Source: CAZKAP01 sp964552195
GTDB lineage: Bacteria; Bacteroidota; Bacteroidia; Flavobacteriales; Flavobacteriaceae
Direction: 5' to 3'
NCBI GenBank assembly: GCA_964552195.1
Contig: CAZKFM010000006.1
Coordinates: 62,001-126,000 of the forward strand
Length of the DNA: 64,000 nucleotides
Shown one piece after another: positions 25,111 to 34,906 of the stretch (positions are counted from its first letter, which is position 1; the number at the start of each line of letters is the position of its first letter). Position numbers and translations under genes: made by a program. Below the pieces are notes generated by a model. The model was given only the letters and a program-made list of their open reading frames with translations. It was not told the DNA's origin and ran no database searches.

Positions 25111-26094
25111 TTAGTTCAACTCGGGCCTGAGGGAGCCGTGCAGGCGATCAAGGACCACGAATACGGGAAAGTGATCGCTATACCCCCCCTTGTACCGGCC
25201 CGCAGCATATGTCCGAAAGGGATGTCCCTTGAAGCGGCCTCTGTACTGGCCGAGAAAGCGGGGATTGAAGATTCGCGCCTTGACGAATGCGAAATGCGGA
25301 TTGGGTTCGAAAAAAACGTTCGATAACATAATCTGGTCGAACAGGTACCAGTGCCCCCTGTGGCTCAGAGTACCCAGGCCCTTGGATGCAATGGCGTCAA
25401 ACGGATTCTGAAACCAACCGGAGCCCGTGATCATCCTCGGAGCAGGGTCCTTGGGACGGTCGTTCAGGTCACCCATAACCACGGTAAACTGGCCTTCCGG
25501 ATTCTCTAGGGATTCCAGCCTTCGGTTATAATGTTCCAGCAATATATCTGCGGCCCTTTGTCTGTGAGGGCTCGACTCCTCCACCCCTTCCCTTCTCGAT
25601 GGCCAATGGTTTACGTACAATTCGATCCGACTGCCGAACAGCAGGCCCTCGACAAACAAAATATCGCGGCTGTGTTCGATTTCTCCCTGCTCGTCCTTGT
25701 ATCGAACGGGCAAGGCTTCGCGGGCCAGGGGCTCGAAGGCCGACTCCATATACAGCAGGGCGGTGTCCATACCCCGGCTATCCGGAGAGTCGAAATGGAC
25801 CAGGCGGTAGCCGTGCTTTTTCAGCAATGGACGCTGAATGAGTTCTTCCAGTAAGAAGCGATTTTCCACCTCACTCACCCCGAGTATTACCGGGGGAGCC
25901 GAGGTAAATCCCAGGCCTATTCGCGATATGGAAGTACTCAGTTTGTTCAGCTTACGGGCGAGTCGTTTATCGCTCCAGCGCAAGGATGAGCCCGGCGTAT
26001 AGTCATCGTCATGTGTGTGGGGATTGTCCAGGGTGTCGAACAGGTTCTCCAGGTTGTAGAATGCAATGGTAAATCTCCGGTCTCTGGACTTCAT
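25111..26094 (-). CDS. Endonuclease/exonuclease/phosphatase family protein
   Basis: 327-aa Mg-dependent phosphoesterase of the EEP superfamily. The key boxes are FYNLENLFDTLDN (metal-binding Asn/Glu), GVSEVENR (Glu), NHWPSRREG (His), VMGDLNDRP (Asp/Asn) and the terminal YSDHFPVFV (Asp-His). No signal peptide is apparent. Substrate could be DNA, phosphoinositide or another phosphodiester; sequence alone does not decide. Divergent from hflX by 83 bases. Confidence 0.86.
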   Translation of the reverse strand: MKSRDRRFTIAFYNLENLFDTLDNPHTHDDDYTPGSSLRWSDKRLARKLNKLSTSISRIGLGFTSAPPVILGVSEVENRFLLEELIQRPLLKKHGYRLVHFDSPDSRGMDTALLYMESAFEPLAREALPVRYKDEQGEIEHSRDILFVEGLLFGSRIELYVNHWPSRREGVEESSPHRQRAADILLEHYNRRLESLENPEGQFTVVMGDLNDRPKDPAPRMITGSGWFQNPFDAIASKGLGTLSHRGHWYLFDQIMLSNVFFEPNPHFAFVKARIFNPRFLGQYRGRFKGHPFRTYAAGRYKGGYSDHFPVFVVLDRLHGSLRPELN

Positions 26095-26153
26095 GCAGCC
26101 ATATCCATTCCAACCCCGACAAAGGCGTGCCTTCGGAGGTCGGGTTTATTGTT

Positions 26154-26161
26154 TAGCTTTG
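26154..26161 (+). promoter_or_regulatory. -7 promoter element of hflX
   Basis: TAGCTTTG is an exact TAnnTTTG match 16 bases before the hflX ATG. Only a weak TTCG lies in the -33 zone. Confidence 0.5.
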
Positions 26162-26177
26162 TTAAATTATTGGAAAT

Positions 26178-27386
26178 ATGCTTGAAACCAAAGCCCATTC
26201 GTACGAAAAAGTCGTGCTCATCGGCGTAATCAATTCCAGACAATCCCCCGAAAAGGTAGAGGAATTTCTGGACGAGCTCGAATTCCTGACCATTACCGCC
26301 GGGGGAACCGTACTGCGTCGATTCGTGCAGCGCATGGAACAGCCCCATCCCAAGACATTCATCGGTACGGGAAAGATGGAGGAAGTAATGGAGTACGTCA
26401 AAGAAGAAGAGATCGGGAGTGTAATCTTCGATGACGAACTGAGCCCGGCCCAACAAAACCACATAGAGAAATTACTTCGATGTAAGATCCTGGACCGAAC
26501 CGGGCTGATCCTGGATATCTTCGCCCAACGCGCGCAGACCAGTTACGCACGCACTCAGGTAGAACTGGCTCAGTACGAATACCTGCTACCCAGACTGACC
26601 GGACTGTGGACACACCTCGAGCGTCAGCGTGGTGGTATCGGGATGCGCGGACCAGGTGAGACCGAAATTGAGACGGACCGAAGGATCGTCCGGGACCGCA
26701 TTGCCCTGCTCAAAAAGAAGCTGGGAAAGATCGATCGGCAAATGGAGGTGCAGCGCGGGAACCGGGGAGCCCTGGTTCGGGTCGCCCTGGTGGGCTACAC
26801 CAACGTGGGCAAATCCACCCTGATGAACCTGATCAGCAAGAGCCAGGTGTTCGCCGAAAACAAGCTTTTTGCCACCCTGGATACCACGGTACGCAAGGTG
26901 GTCCTGGGCAACCTACCCTTCCTGATGAGCGACACCGTAGGATTCATACGCAAGCTCCCCACCCAATTGGTCGAGAGCTTCAAGAGCACCCTGGATGAGG
27001 TAAGGGAGGCCGACCTGCTCCTCCACGTGGTAGACATTTCCCACCCCCAGTTTGAGGATCATATACGCTCTGTGAATGAAATCCTGGAAGACATCGGCTG
27101 CATAGAGAAGCCCACACTGCTGGTCTTTAATAAGGTCGATGCCTATACTCCGGAAGATCACGATCCGGAAGACCTGACCACGGAGAAGACACAACAGCAT
27201 TTCAGTCTGGAAGAATGGCAGGATACCTGGTACAGCAGAATGGGGGAGAAAGCGCTATTCATATCCGCCACCGAGAAGACCCATATCGATCACTTCCGCA
27301 ATAGACTATACGAAGAGGTTCGAGCCCTGCACGTACAGCGCTTCCCTTACAATAATTTCCTTTATCCGGATATCCTTACCGAATAG
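26178..27386 (+). CDS. hflX: GTPase HflX
   Basis: Ribosome-associated GTPase that splits stalled or heat-damaged ribosomes. The N-terminal HflX domain includes TFIGTGKMEEV and the glycine-rich loop ERQRGGIGMRGPGETEIETDRR (about 148-169); the G domain has G1 GYTNVGKST (206-214), G3 DTVGFI and G4 NKVD. 402 aa, normal length. It converges with the DUF3078 gene, six bases between stops. Confidence 0.95.
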   Translation: MLETKAHSYEKVVLIGVINSRQSPEKVEEFLDELEFLTITAGGTVLRRFVQRMEQPHPKTFIGTGKMEEVMEYVKEEEIGSVIFDDELSPAQQNHIEKLLRCKILDRTGLILDIFAQRAQTSYARTQVELAQYEYLLPRLTGLWTHLERQRGGIGMRGPGETEIETDRRIVRDRIALLKKKLGKIDRQMEVQRGNRGALVRVALVGYTNVGKSTLMNLISKSQVFAENKLFATLDTTVRKVVLGNLPFLMSDTVGFIRKLPTQLVESFKSTLDEVREADLLLHVVDISHPQFEDHIRSVNEILEDIGCIEKPTLLVFNKVDAYTPEDHDPEDLTTEKTQQHFSLEEWQDTWYSRMGEKALFISATEKTHIDHFRNRLYEEVRALHVQRFPYNNFLYPDILTE

Positions 27387-27392
27387 TGATTT

Positions 27393-28325
27393 TTAGAACG
27401 CGTAGCTCAGGCCGAAGTTCCAGTAACTCTGAAGGTCGTTGTCGATGGAGTCGAATGTAGCCCCAGCATTCCCCAGGGTGTTGATCTCGTAATTCAGTGC
27501 TTCCTGACGGTTATTTCTGAGGCCGAAATCGAAGCCCAGGCCGATTCCCTTCCAAAGGGTATAGGAAAAGGAATTGGTCCATGTCCAGTTCGACAGGTCG
27601 TTGTCCTTATAACTCTGGAACAGAGAAAGGTTTGTTTTGAAATTGATGTTTTTAATCTTACGGGTATAGTCGACTAAGATCTTGGTTCCGAAAGAAGAAT
27701 CGAAAACGGATTCGCCCCGACTGAACACGAAGTTGTAGTTCGCCGGATTGACTACAATCACCAGGTCATTGGCCGGTGTCCAGGTGCCTCCGATACCCAC
27801 ATCCAGGTAGCCCGGATTATTGACGTTGCTCAGCAAAGTCGTGCGGTACTCCGCCATAGCCGAGACCGCAAGTTTCTGAGTCACCTTATGTCCATATAGC
27901 GAATTCAGGTTAAACACATCGGTCGCTTCCCTGAAACCCGTGGGGTCCGTATCGTTGTCTTTGTCGTCCAGCTGCACCCAGCTCAGGTTAACCGTCGCCG
28001 CATTCCTCCAGAAAAAGGCTTCCTCCTTGAGGTTGGCGTAGGCATTGGTGGTTAACCCAATGGTACCCGAGTTGTTGTTTGGGATCCCCTGGGCGTACCA
28101 ATTTGTAAAGCTTGCCAGATCCACCCCCACTGTGCCGAAGGCTCCTATCTTCCAGCCGGGAAGGGCATCCAGTTCGGCCTGTATGGCCTCTGCTTCTTTC
28201 TTAAGTTGAGCAATGGAGTCTTTCTTACCAGCCAGACTGGACTGTAATTCTTCCTTGCGTGATTGCGCGTAAGTTAACGCTGTAGACACCATTAGGGTGA
28301 GCAAAACAAGTACCGATTTCTTCAC
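27393..28325 (-). CDS. DUF3078 outer-membrane-like protein
   Basis: 310-aa exported protein. From a GTG at 28325 it begins MKKSVLVLLTLMVSTALTYAQ, a clean signal peptide; the frame stays open to 28394 but that would put 23 non-signal residues in front. A short coiled-coil (about 22-48) leads to a DUF3078 domain rich in alternating hydrophobic/aromatic strands and ending in ...YWNFGLSYAF, where the final Phe fits an outer-membrane beta-barrel sorting signal. It is the last gene of the suf transcript. Function is unknown. Confidence 0.82.
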   Translation of the reverse strand: MKKSVLVLLTLMVSTALTYAQSRKEELQSSLAGKKDSIAQLKKEAEAIQAELDALPGWKIGAFGTVGVDLASFTNWYAQGIPNNNSGTIGLTTNAYANLKEEAFFWRNAATVNLSWVQLDDKDNDTDPTGFREATDVFNLNSLYGHKVTQKLAVSAMAEYRTTLLSNVNNPGYLDVGIGGTWTPANDLVIVVNPANYNFVFSRGESVFDSSFGTKILVDYTRKIKNINFKTNLSLFQSYKDNDLSNWTWTNSFSYTLWKGIGLGFDFGLRNNRQEALNYEINTLGNAGATFDSIDNDLQSYWNFGLSYAF

Positions 28326-28394
28326 GATTTTTGGGTTTGGCGGAAGTCCGTATCCGTATTCCGAATTGAACATTCCAAAAATAAGAAGACCCAT

Positions 28395-28916
28395 TTATCC
28401 CCTTGCCAAATTCCGGCCTTTTTTATAGAGGGGTACGGAGGAACAGGCCTCTCCGAACGATACCGACCGGGCGAATTCCTGTATGCGATGCATGGCTGTA
28501 AGATACGCCTGCCGGGGAACCGGAAGATGAGAACATCCCTTGAGCAGGACGGCCTTCCCTTCCAAAGTCGAGAAATCATAGGAATCGAGAATCTCCTCGA
28601 AAAGGGCCGTCTCCAGATCGGTTTCATCACCCAGAATCACCTTACGAGCCCGAGGGTTGAGGTAAGTGCTCACCAGTATGTAAGCCCAGGCCGGAAGAAC
28701 AGCGTCCGTAGAGCAATACAGGTTTACCCATGCATCACTGTACATTTCCCAGTCATGTTTCTTCAGGGTTTCCCTAAAGTCCTTCTCACGAAGGAGAATA
28801 CCTTCCTCCAGCCAGACGGAAAGATCTACCGCCATGCGCTTTCCCTGAGGGTACAGTTCTTCAAGATCGAAAATCTCGAGTGAACTCTGAGCTACGCGAT
28901 TGACAATTTCTCCCAT
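28395..28916 (-). CDS. DUF2480 family protein
   Basis: 173-aa cytosolic protein of the Bacteroidota-specific DUF2480 family, starting MGEIVNRVAQSSLEIFDLEELYP. Characteristic parts are the LKKHDWEMY segment and KGCSHLPVPRQAYL near the C-terminus. No catalytic motif is known to me. It follows sufT by 19 bases in the same direction, and the persistent place at the end of suf operons suggests a link to Fe-S assembly or to its clients. Confidence 0.87.
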   Translation of the reverse strand: MGEIVNRVAQSSLEIFDLEELYPQGKRMAVDLSVWLEEGILLREKDFRETLKKHDWEMYSDAWVNLYCSTDAVLPAWAYILVSTYLNPRARKVILGDETDLETALFEEILDSYDFSTLEGKAVLLKGCSHLPVPRQAYLTAMHRIQEFARSVSFGEACSSVPLYKKGRNLARG

Positions 28917-28935
28917 GTGATTCTAGTTTAAGAGA

Positions 28936-29262
28936 CTACAACAGGCCCAGCTCCAACTTAGCCTCTTCACTCATGAGATCCTGAGTCCAGGGCGGATCGA
29001 AAGTGATCTCAACATCCACTTCTCCCACTTCCTTGATGGATCTTACCTTCTCCTGAACCTCGACGGGTAGGGTTTCAGCCACCGGACAATTCGGTGAGGT
29101 CAATGTCATCAGGATTTTTACATCATTATCCTCACTCACCATCACATCGTAGATCAGTCCCAATTCGTAGATGTCCACCGGTATTTCCGGGTCGTATATC
29201 GTCTTAAGGACACGAACGATCTTCTCTCCTATTTCCTGTGCTGCGGCTTCGGGATTACTCAT
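28936..29262 (-). CDS. sufT: SufT-like MIP18 (DUF59) Fe-S assembly factor
   Basis: 108-aa protein of the MIP18/DUF59 family. VLKTIYDPEIPVDIYELGLIYDV and the Cys-containing LTSPNCPVAETLP loop are the diagnostic pieces. SufT helps mature Fe-S proteins downstream of the SUF scaffold. The start overlaps the sufE stop by 8 bases, implying translational coupling. Confidence 0.9.
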   Translation of the reverse strand: MSNPEAAAQEIGEKIVRVLKTIYDPEIPVDIYELGLIYDVMVSEDNDVKILMTLTSPNCPVAETLPVEVQEKVRSIKEVGEVDVEITFDPPWTQDLMSEEAKLELGLL

Positions 29263-29701
29263 TTTTATCTATTTGGGTTTGAAAAGCAACTGCGTAAAGC
29301 TTGATCTGCTTGATCATGCTTACGAGCCCATTGGCCCTAGTGGGCGACAAGTGCTCCTTTAGCCCGATCTCATCGATGAAGCTCGTGTCGGCGTCCAGGA
29401 TATCCTGGGGTTTTTGCTTGCTGAATACCCGTATGAGAATGGCGATGATGCCCTTCGTAATTATGGCCTCACTGTCGGCTGTAAATACCAATCGGTCTCC
29501 TTCCAGTTCGGCATACACCCATACCTTACTCTGGCAGCCCTTTATGATGTACTCGTCTGTCTTGTACCTCGGGTCGATCAGCGGCAAAGACTTACCCAGT
29601 TCGATCATATAATCATAGCGCTGCATCCAGTCGTCGAAGAGGGCAAACTCGTCGATGATATCCTGCTGCAATTGCTGTATAGTTTTGTTTGCCTGTCCCA
29701 T
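29255..29701 (-). CDS. sufE: SufE cysteine-desulfurase activator
   Basis: Accepts the persulfide sulfur from SufS and passes it to SufBCD. The acceptor Cys56 is in IIKGCQSKVWVY, the family signature. 148 aa. It begins 8 bases after the sufS stop. Confidence 0.93.
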   Translation of the reverse strand: MGQANKTIQQLQQDIIDEFALFDDWMQRYDYMIELGKSLPLIDPRYKTDEYIIKGCQSKVWVYAELEGDRLVFTADSEAIITKGIIAILIRVFSKQKPQDILDADTSFIDEIGLKEHLSPTRANGLVSMIKQIKLYAVAFQTQIDKNE

Positions 29702-29709
29702 ACTGTGTT

Positions 29710-30951
29710 TTAGCTGAGCATCTGTTGCGCCCTGATCAGGGCTTCATAGAGCAGGTCTATTTCCTCGCGGGTATTGTAAAAAGCCAAGCTCGCCCGGATC
29801 GTTCCCGGCACCTGATAGTAGTCCATGACCGGCTGGGCACAGTGGTGCCCCGTTCTCACGGCTATGCCCATCTTATCGATCAGAGTCCCTACGTCGTAGG
29901 GGTGAAGATTCCCGATATTGAAGGAAATCACGGAGGTCTTCTCTTTCGCCTCCCCGAAAATGCGGAGACCTGGTATGGCCTTCAGCTTCTCCGTAGCGTA
30001 TTTGAGGAGCTCCTCCTCATAGGCCGCGATTCGCTCCAGACCCAGAGCATTCATGTAATCCAGGGCCGCTCCAAAAGCAATAACCCCGGCTATGTTAGGC
30101 GTACCCGCCTCGAATTTATGTGGCAGGTCGGCATAGGTTGTTTTCTCGAAGGTCACCTCGGCTATCATCTCCCCACCTCCCATATAAGGGGGCAGCTTAT
30201 CGAGCCACTGCCTTTTGCCGTACAACATGCCCACACCAGTGGGTCCACACATCTTATGGGCAGACACCGTATAGAAATCTGCGTCGAGTTCCTGAAAATC
30301 GACCTTCATGTGGGGGGCTGCCTGGGCGCCATCAATGAGCACTGCCGCTCCTTTCTTATGGGCTCCTTCAATGATCTCCCTCACCGGATTCACTGTGCCC
30401 AGTGCATTCGATACATGATTGCAGAATACCAGCCGGGTACGGTCGCTGAGCATTCTTCCATACGCATCCAGATCGAGTTCTCCCTCACGGGTCATGGGAA
30501 TCACTTTGAGCGTGCATCCGTTGGCCTCGCACAACATCTGCCAGGGCACTATGTTGCTGTGGTGCTCCATGGCAGAAACGAGGATCTCATCTCCTGGTTT
30601 CAGGAATGAGCGAAAACCGAAGGCCACGGTATTGATCGCATGGGTGGTACCGGAGGTAAAAATAATTTCCTCTCTGTACCGGGCGTTGAAGTGTTCCTTC
30701 AGCTTACCTCGGGTATTCTCGTAGGCTTCCGTGGCTTCCTGGGCCAGGGTATGCACCCCTCGGTGAATGTTGGAGTTGTAATTCTCGTAGTAGTCCTGTA
30801 TGCTACGGATTACCTGTATGGGTGTCTGAGCAGTAGCCGCGTTGTCCAGATATACCAGGGGCCTGCCTTCCACGGTTCTTTTCAGTATGGGGAAATCCTT
30901 CCGGACCTGTTCAATATCCCAGGTGACAGAGGGCGTCTGTTCGGTGCTCAT
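29710..30951 (-). CDS. sufS: SufS cysteine desulfurase
   Basis: PLP enzyme that takes sulfur from cysteine for Fe-S assembly. YLDNAATAQTP opens the fold; the PLP lysine is in VSAHKMCGPTGVG (Lys233) and the persulfide Cys371 in RTGHHCAQPVM, the group-II (SufS) form. ATG at 30951 gives 413 aa and avoids overlap; an in-frame ATG at 30978 would overlap sufD by 11 bases and add nine residues. Confidence 0.94.
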   Translation of the reverse strand: MSTEQTPSVTWDIEQVRKDFPILKRTVEGRPLVYLDNAATAQTPIQVIRSIQDYYENYNSNIHRGVHTLAQEATEAYENTRGKLKEHFNARYREEIIFTSGTTHAINTVAFGFRSFLKPGDEILVSAMEHHSNIVPWQMLCEANGCTLKVIPMTREGELDLDAYGRMLSDRTRLVFCNHVSNALGTVNPVREIIEGAHKKGAAVLIDGAQAAPHMKVDFQELDADFYTVSAHKMCGPTGVGMLYGKRQWLDKLPPYMGGGEMIAEVTFEKTTYADLPHKFEAGTPNIAGVIAFGAALDYMNALGLERIAAYEEELLKYATEKLKAIPGLRIFGEAKEKTSVISFNIGNLHPYDVGTLIDKMGIAVRTGHHCAQPVMDYYQVPGTIRASLAFYNTREEIDLLYEALIRAQQMLS

Positions 30952-30967
30952 ATGTTCGTTTTTGACT

Positions 30968-32284
30968 CTAGAGATCAAAGCCCAATTGTACGCCCAGTTT
31001 ATTGGCGATCAGGCTATTCACTCTGTTCTTGAGTACCGGAAGCTTTACGCTCTCCAGTACATTATTCGAAAAGGCGTTCATCAGTAGTGCCTTCGCCTCT
31101 TTCTCGGGTATCCCGCGCGATCGGAGGTAATACAGCGCATCCGCATCGAGCTGACCTATGGTGCATCCATGTGAACAACGAACGTCATCGGCGAAGATTT
31201 CAAGCTGCGGCTTGGTGTTTACCGTGGCCTTATCGTGTATCAGTATGTTGTTGTTCTGCTGGAAGGCATTCGTTTTCTGGGCAATCTTGTCCACGATGAT
31301 CTTCCCGTTGAAGACCCCGGTGGAACCCGCATCGAATACCCCCTTGTAATCCTGATGGCTCTGGCAATCCGGCTGGGCATGGTGTACCAGGGTGTGGTGG
31401 TCCACATGCTGTGCCCCTCTGAGTATAGTTACCCCCTTGAGGGTTGAGTCGATGTGCCTGCCGTTCTGATAATAGTTCAGGTTGTTCCTGACCAGCCTTC
31501 CTCCCAGAGAAAAGGTATGGACGCGCACATGGCTCTCTTCTTCCTGAGAAATATATGTATTGTCGACCAGGGAAGTGTTCTCCTGGTCGTTCTGAATCTT
31601 GTAATAGTCTATCTGGGCACGCTTACCTGCGAATATCTCGGTAACGGAATTGGTAAAGATGTCGTTTTCCGATAGGCTCTGATGCCTCTCGATGATCTGG
31701 ACTTCGGCCCCGTCTTCACAAATCACCAGGTTTCGCGGCTGTAAGATGAGCGCCTGCTCCTGACCGGTGGCAAAATGAACGATCTCTATGGGCTTTCTGG
31801 GGGCCTTTCCTTTGGGGATAAATATATAGGCTCCCTCCTTACTGAAGGCGGTGTTCAGCTGAGTGAGCGATTCATCCTTACGGGCAATCCGGTTGAAGTA
31901 CTTCGCTATTACCTCGGCATACATGGGCTTGGTAAAGGCCGAACTCATCAGGCAGACATCCACGCCATCGTGAGTGGTTTCCGAAAGGAATGAACTGTAC
32001 ACCCCATCGACAAACACGATCTTAAAGGTTTCCATCTCGTGCAAGAAGTAATTCTTGACATCGGCATAGCTGAGGGCAACCTCACCCTTGGGAAATACGC
32101 TGTAATCCGTATTGATCACAGGCAACAATGAGGTGTACTTCCAGGCCTCCATCTTCTTGGTAGGAAAACCCAGTTCCTCGAACTTCCTGATGGCGTCCGA
32201 GCGCACCTCGTGCACCGGAGAGTCTATATCGACGGTATCCTCAAAGGCGATAAAGGACGATACTAATTTTTCCTGCAGATTCAT
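30968..32284 (-). CDS. sufD: SufD Fe-S assembly protein
   Basis: 438-aa scaffold subunit that pairs with SufB and SufC. The beta-helix core carries HIDSTLKGVTILRGAQHVDHHTLVHH and the C-terminal VRCSHGCTIGQLDADALYYLRSRGI, both typical of SufD. Lies 11 bases after sufC. Confidence 0.93.
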   Translation of the reverse strand: MNLQEKLVSSFIAFEDTVDIDSPVHEVRSDAIRKFEELGFPTKKMEAWKYTSLLPVINTDYSVFPKGEVALSYADVKNYFLHEMETFKIVFVDGVYSSFLSETTHDGVDVCLMSSAFTKPMYAEVIAKYFNRIARKDESLTQLNTAFSKEGAYIFIPKGKAPRKPIEIVHFATGQEQALILQPRNLVICEDGAEVQIIERHQSLSENDIFTNSVTEIFAGKRAQIDYYKIQNDQENTSLVDNTYISQEEESHVRVHTFSLGGRLVRNNLNYYQNGRHIDSTLKGVTILRGAQHVDHHTLVHHAQPDCQSHQDYKGVFDAGSTGVFNGKIIVDKIAQKTNAFQQNNNILIHDKATVNTKPQLEIFADDVRCSHGCTIGQLDADALYYLRSRGIPEKEAKALLMNAFSNNVLESVKLPVLKNRVNSLIANKLGVQLGFDL

Positions 32285-32295
32285 ATACTACGGCT

Positions 32296-33045
32296 TTATA
32301 CCAGTTCCTGCTTAATCCAGTCGTAACCTTTTTCTTCGAGTTCGACGGCCAGCTGTTTGTCTCCCGATTTCACGATTCTTCCTTCGTGGAGTACATGCAC
32401 AAAGTCCGGAACGATATAGTCCAAAAGTCGCTGATAGTGGGTGATAATCAGGAAGGTATTGTCCGAATTTCTCAGGGAGTTGACGCCATTGGCTACGATA
32501 CGAAGGGCATCGATATCCAGTCCGGAGTCGGTCTCGTCGAGTATGGCAAGCCGCGGCTGCATCATCGCCATCTGAAAAATCTCGTTTCGTTTCTTCTCTC
32601 CACCCGAGAACCCTTCGTTCAGCGAACGGGACAGAAACTTCCGGTCTATGCCCAGAAGCTCGGATTTCTCACGGATCAGAGCCAGCATCTCGTTGGCCGG
32701 CATCTCCTCCTGTCCTCGGGCCTTACGGGTTTCGTTTATCGCGGTTTTGATAAAGTTAGTCACCGATACGCCCGGGATTTCCACCGGGTATTGAAACGAA
32801 AGGAAAATTCCCAGGTGGGCCCTTTCTTCAGGGGATAATCCGTCGAGGTTGTCCTGTTCCAGGAAAATACTGCCCTGGGTGACTTCGAAATCCTCGTTGC
32901 CCGCTATTACGGACGCCAGGGTACTCTTTCCCGATCCGTTTGGCCCCATGATGGCGTGCACTTCTCCCGGATTGATCTCCAGGTTGATACCATTTAATAT
33001 ATTCTTGTCTTCTACTCCTGCGTGCAGGTTGCTGATTTTTAACAT
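32296..33045 (-). CDS. sufC: SufC ATPase
   Basis: ABC-type ATPase of the SufBCD complex, 249 aa. Walker A GPNGSGKST (34-42), the signature GFSGGEKKR and Walker B LAILDETDSGLD are intact; the ETDSGLD variant is the SufC form. It drives conformational change of the scaffold in the cytosol rather than transport. Confidence 0.95.
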   Translation of the reverse strand: MLKISNLHAGVEDKNILNGINLEINPGEVHAIMGPNGSGKSTLASVIAGNEDFEVTQGSIFLEQDNLDGLSPEERAHLGIFLSFQYPVEIPGVSVTNFIKTAINETRKARGQEEMPANEMLALIREKSELLGIDRKFLSRSLNEGFSGGEKKRNEIFQMAMMQPRLAILDETDSGLDIDALRIVANGVNSLRNSDNTFLIITHYQRLLDYIVPDFVHVLHEGRIVKSGDKQLAVELEEKGYDWIKQELV

Positions 33046-33060
33046 CTGATTGGTAATTAG

Positions 33061-34506
33061 TTATCCTACTGAACCTTCAAGGCTGATTTCTAATAGTTTT
33101 TGAGCCTCTACTGCGAATTCCATGGGGAGTTTGTTGAGCACTTCCTTGCTAAACCCATTGACGATCAGGGCTATGGCCTTCTCCGTGTCTATCCCTCGCT
33201 GGTTGCAGTAGAATATCTGGTCTTCCCCGATCTTGCTGGTCGTGGCCTCGTGTTCGATCTGTGCCGAGCTGTTTTTAGCCTCTATGTAGGGGAAGGTATG
33301 GGCCCCGCAGTCGTTACCCATCAACAGGGAGTCGCACTGGGAAAAGTTACGCGCGTTTTCCGCTCTCGAATTCACCTGAACCAGACCGCGGTAGCTGTTT
33401 TGCGACCGCCCGGCCGAGATCCCCTTGGAAATAATGGTACTCCGGGTATTTTTCCCCAGGTGGACCATCTTGGTACCCGTGTCTGCCTGCTGGTGGTTAT
33501 TGGTAACCGCTATCGAATAGAATTCCCCTATGGAGTCGTCCCCCTTCAGCACACAGGAAGGATACTTCCAGGTGATGGCCGATCCGGTTTCCACCTGGGT
33601 CCAGCTGATCTTGGCGCGGCGCTCGCAGAGCCCGCGCTTGGTAACGAAGTTGAAAACACCCCCTTGACCGTTCTTATCACCGGGGAACCAGTTCTGCACG
33701 GTGGAATACTTGATTTCCGCATCTTCCAGCGCAATGAGTTCCACTACGGCGGCGTGGAGCTGATTCTCGTCCCGGGAAGGGGCAGTGCAGCCTTCCAGAT
33801 AACTCACATAGCTGCCTTCGTCAGCGATGACCAGGGTCCGCTCGAACTGACCCGTGCCCGCCTGATTAATTCGGAAATAGGTCGAAAGTTCCATGGGGCA
33901 TCGAACACCTTTGGGTATATAGCAGAAACTGCCGTCGGAGAAAACAGCCGAATTCAGGGCGGCATAAAAATTATCCCTGGGAGGCACGACTGAACCGATG
34001 TACTTCTTAACCAGTTCGGGATGTTCCTTGATAGCCTCGGAGATCGAACAAAATATGATTCCCTTTTCCGCCAGGGTTTCCTTGAAGGTAGTAGCCACAG
34101 AAACCGAGTCCATAACGATGTCTACGGCTACGCCTGCCAGCTTTTTCTGCTCCTCCAGGGAAATCCCGAGCTTCTCAAACGTTTCCAGCAGTTCGGGATC
34201 TATCTCGTCCAGACTGTTGTACTTGGGTTTCTTATTCGGCGCCGAATAGTAGGATATGTCCTGAAAATCAGGCTTCTTATACCTGACATTGGCCCATTCC
34301 GGTTCTTCCATCTGCTGCCAGCCTCTAAAGGCCTCCAGTCGCCATTCGGTCATCCATTCGGGCTCCTCCTTTTTCTTTGAAATTGCCCTCACGATTTCCT
34401 CGTTTAGTCCTTTCGGAAAGGTATCGGACTCGATATCGGTGTAGAAACCGTATTCGTATTCTTTGCTCTCGAGTTCTTTCTTTAACTCGTCTTCAGTATA
34501 TGCCAT
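33061..34506 (-). CDS. sufB: SufB Fe-S scaffold
   Basis: 481-aa scaffold on which the cluster is built. Conserved blocks are FYAALNSAVFSDGSFCYIPKG, YLEGCTAPSRDENQLHAAVVE, FNFVTKRGLC and the terminal ATTSKIGEDQIFYCNQRGI. Complete and in the usual position between sufA and sufC. Confidence 0.95.
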   Translation of the reverse strand: MAYTEDELKKELESKEYEYGFYTDIESDTFPKGLNEEIVRAISKKKEEPEWMTEWRLEAFRGWQQMEEPEWANVRYKKPDFQDISYYSAPNKKPKYNSLDEIDPELLETFEKLGISLEEQKKLAGVAVDIVMDSVSVATTFKETLAEKGIIFCSISEAIKEHPELVKKYIGSVVPPRDNFYAALNSAVFSDGSFCYIPKGVRCPMELSTYFRINQAGTGQFERTLVIADEGSYVSYLEGCTAPSRDENQLHAAVVELIALEDAEIKYSTVQNWFPGDKNGQGGVFNFVTKRGLCERRAKISWTQVETGSAITWKYPSCVLKGDDSIGEFYSIAVTNNHQQADTGTKMVHLGKNTRSTIISKGISAGRSQNSYRGLVQVNSRAENARNFSQCDSLLMGNDCGAHTFPYIEAKNSSAQIEHEATTSKIGEDQIFYCNQRGIDTEKAIALIVNGFSKEVLNKLPMEFAVEAQKLLEISLEGSVG

Positions 34507-34545
34507 AGACTCTAATTGTTTGGATATTGTAACCCTGCAGGCATT

Positions 34546-34875
34546 CTAAAGGGAGAAACTCTCTCCACAACCGCAGGTGCGCTGTGCATTGGGGTTGTTA
34601 AACACGAACCCCTTACCGTTCAGTCCTCCGGAGTACTCCAGTGTGGTACCCACCAGATACAGAAAACTCTCCTTATCAACGGCTATGCGGATGTCGTTGT
34701 CTTCAAAGACCTTATCGTCTTCATTTACGGACGCGTCAAAACTCAGGTCGTAAGACAGTCCGCTGCAGCCACCACTCTTGACTCCAACCCGCACATAGTC
34801 CCTGGACGCGTCAAAGCCCTCTTCCTTCATCAGGGAGATGACCTTTTCCCGTGCCGTTTGATCTACCTTGACCAT
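34546..34875 (-). CDS. sufA: SufA/IscA A-type Fe-S carrier
   Basis: 109-aa A-type carrier with the three invariant cysteines: Cys37 in KSGGCSGLSY and Cys101/Cys103 in TCGCGESF near the end. It is the first gene of the suf transcript, directly behind the promoter at 34907-34938. Whether to call it SufA, ErpA or IscA cannot be settled by sequence; the context favours SufA. Confidence 0.92.
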   Translation of the reverse strand: MVKVDQTAREKVISLMKEEGFDASRDYVRVGVKSGGCSGLSYDLSFDASVNEDDKVFEDNDIRIAVDKESFLYLVGTTLEYSGGLNGKGFVFNNPNAQRTCGCGESFSL

Positions 34876-34906
34876 GTTTGTTTAGACTTATTATAAATTT
34901 GGTTCA

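Noticed and set aside
29689..30609. Long open frame (306 codons) antisense to sufS
   Set aside because: It lies fully opposite a clear SufS gene, has no recognisable domain and arises from the GC-biased third positions of the real gene.
33100..33993. Long open frame (297 codons) antisense to sufB
   Set aside because: Shadow of SufB; sequence low in sense as protein, no motif.
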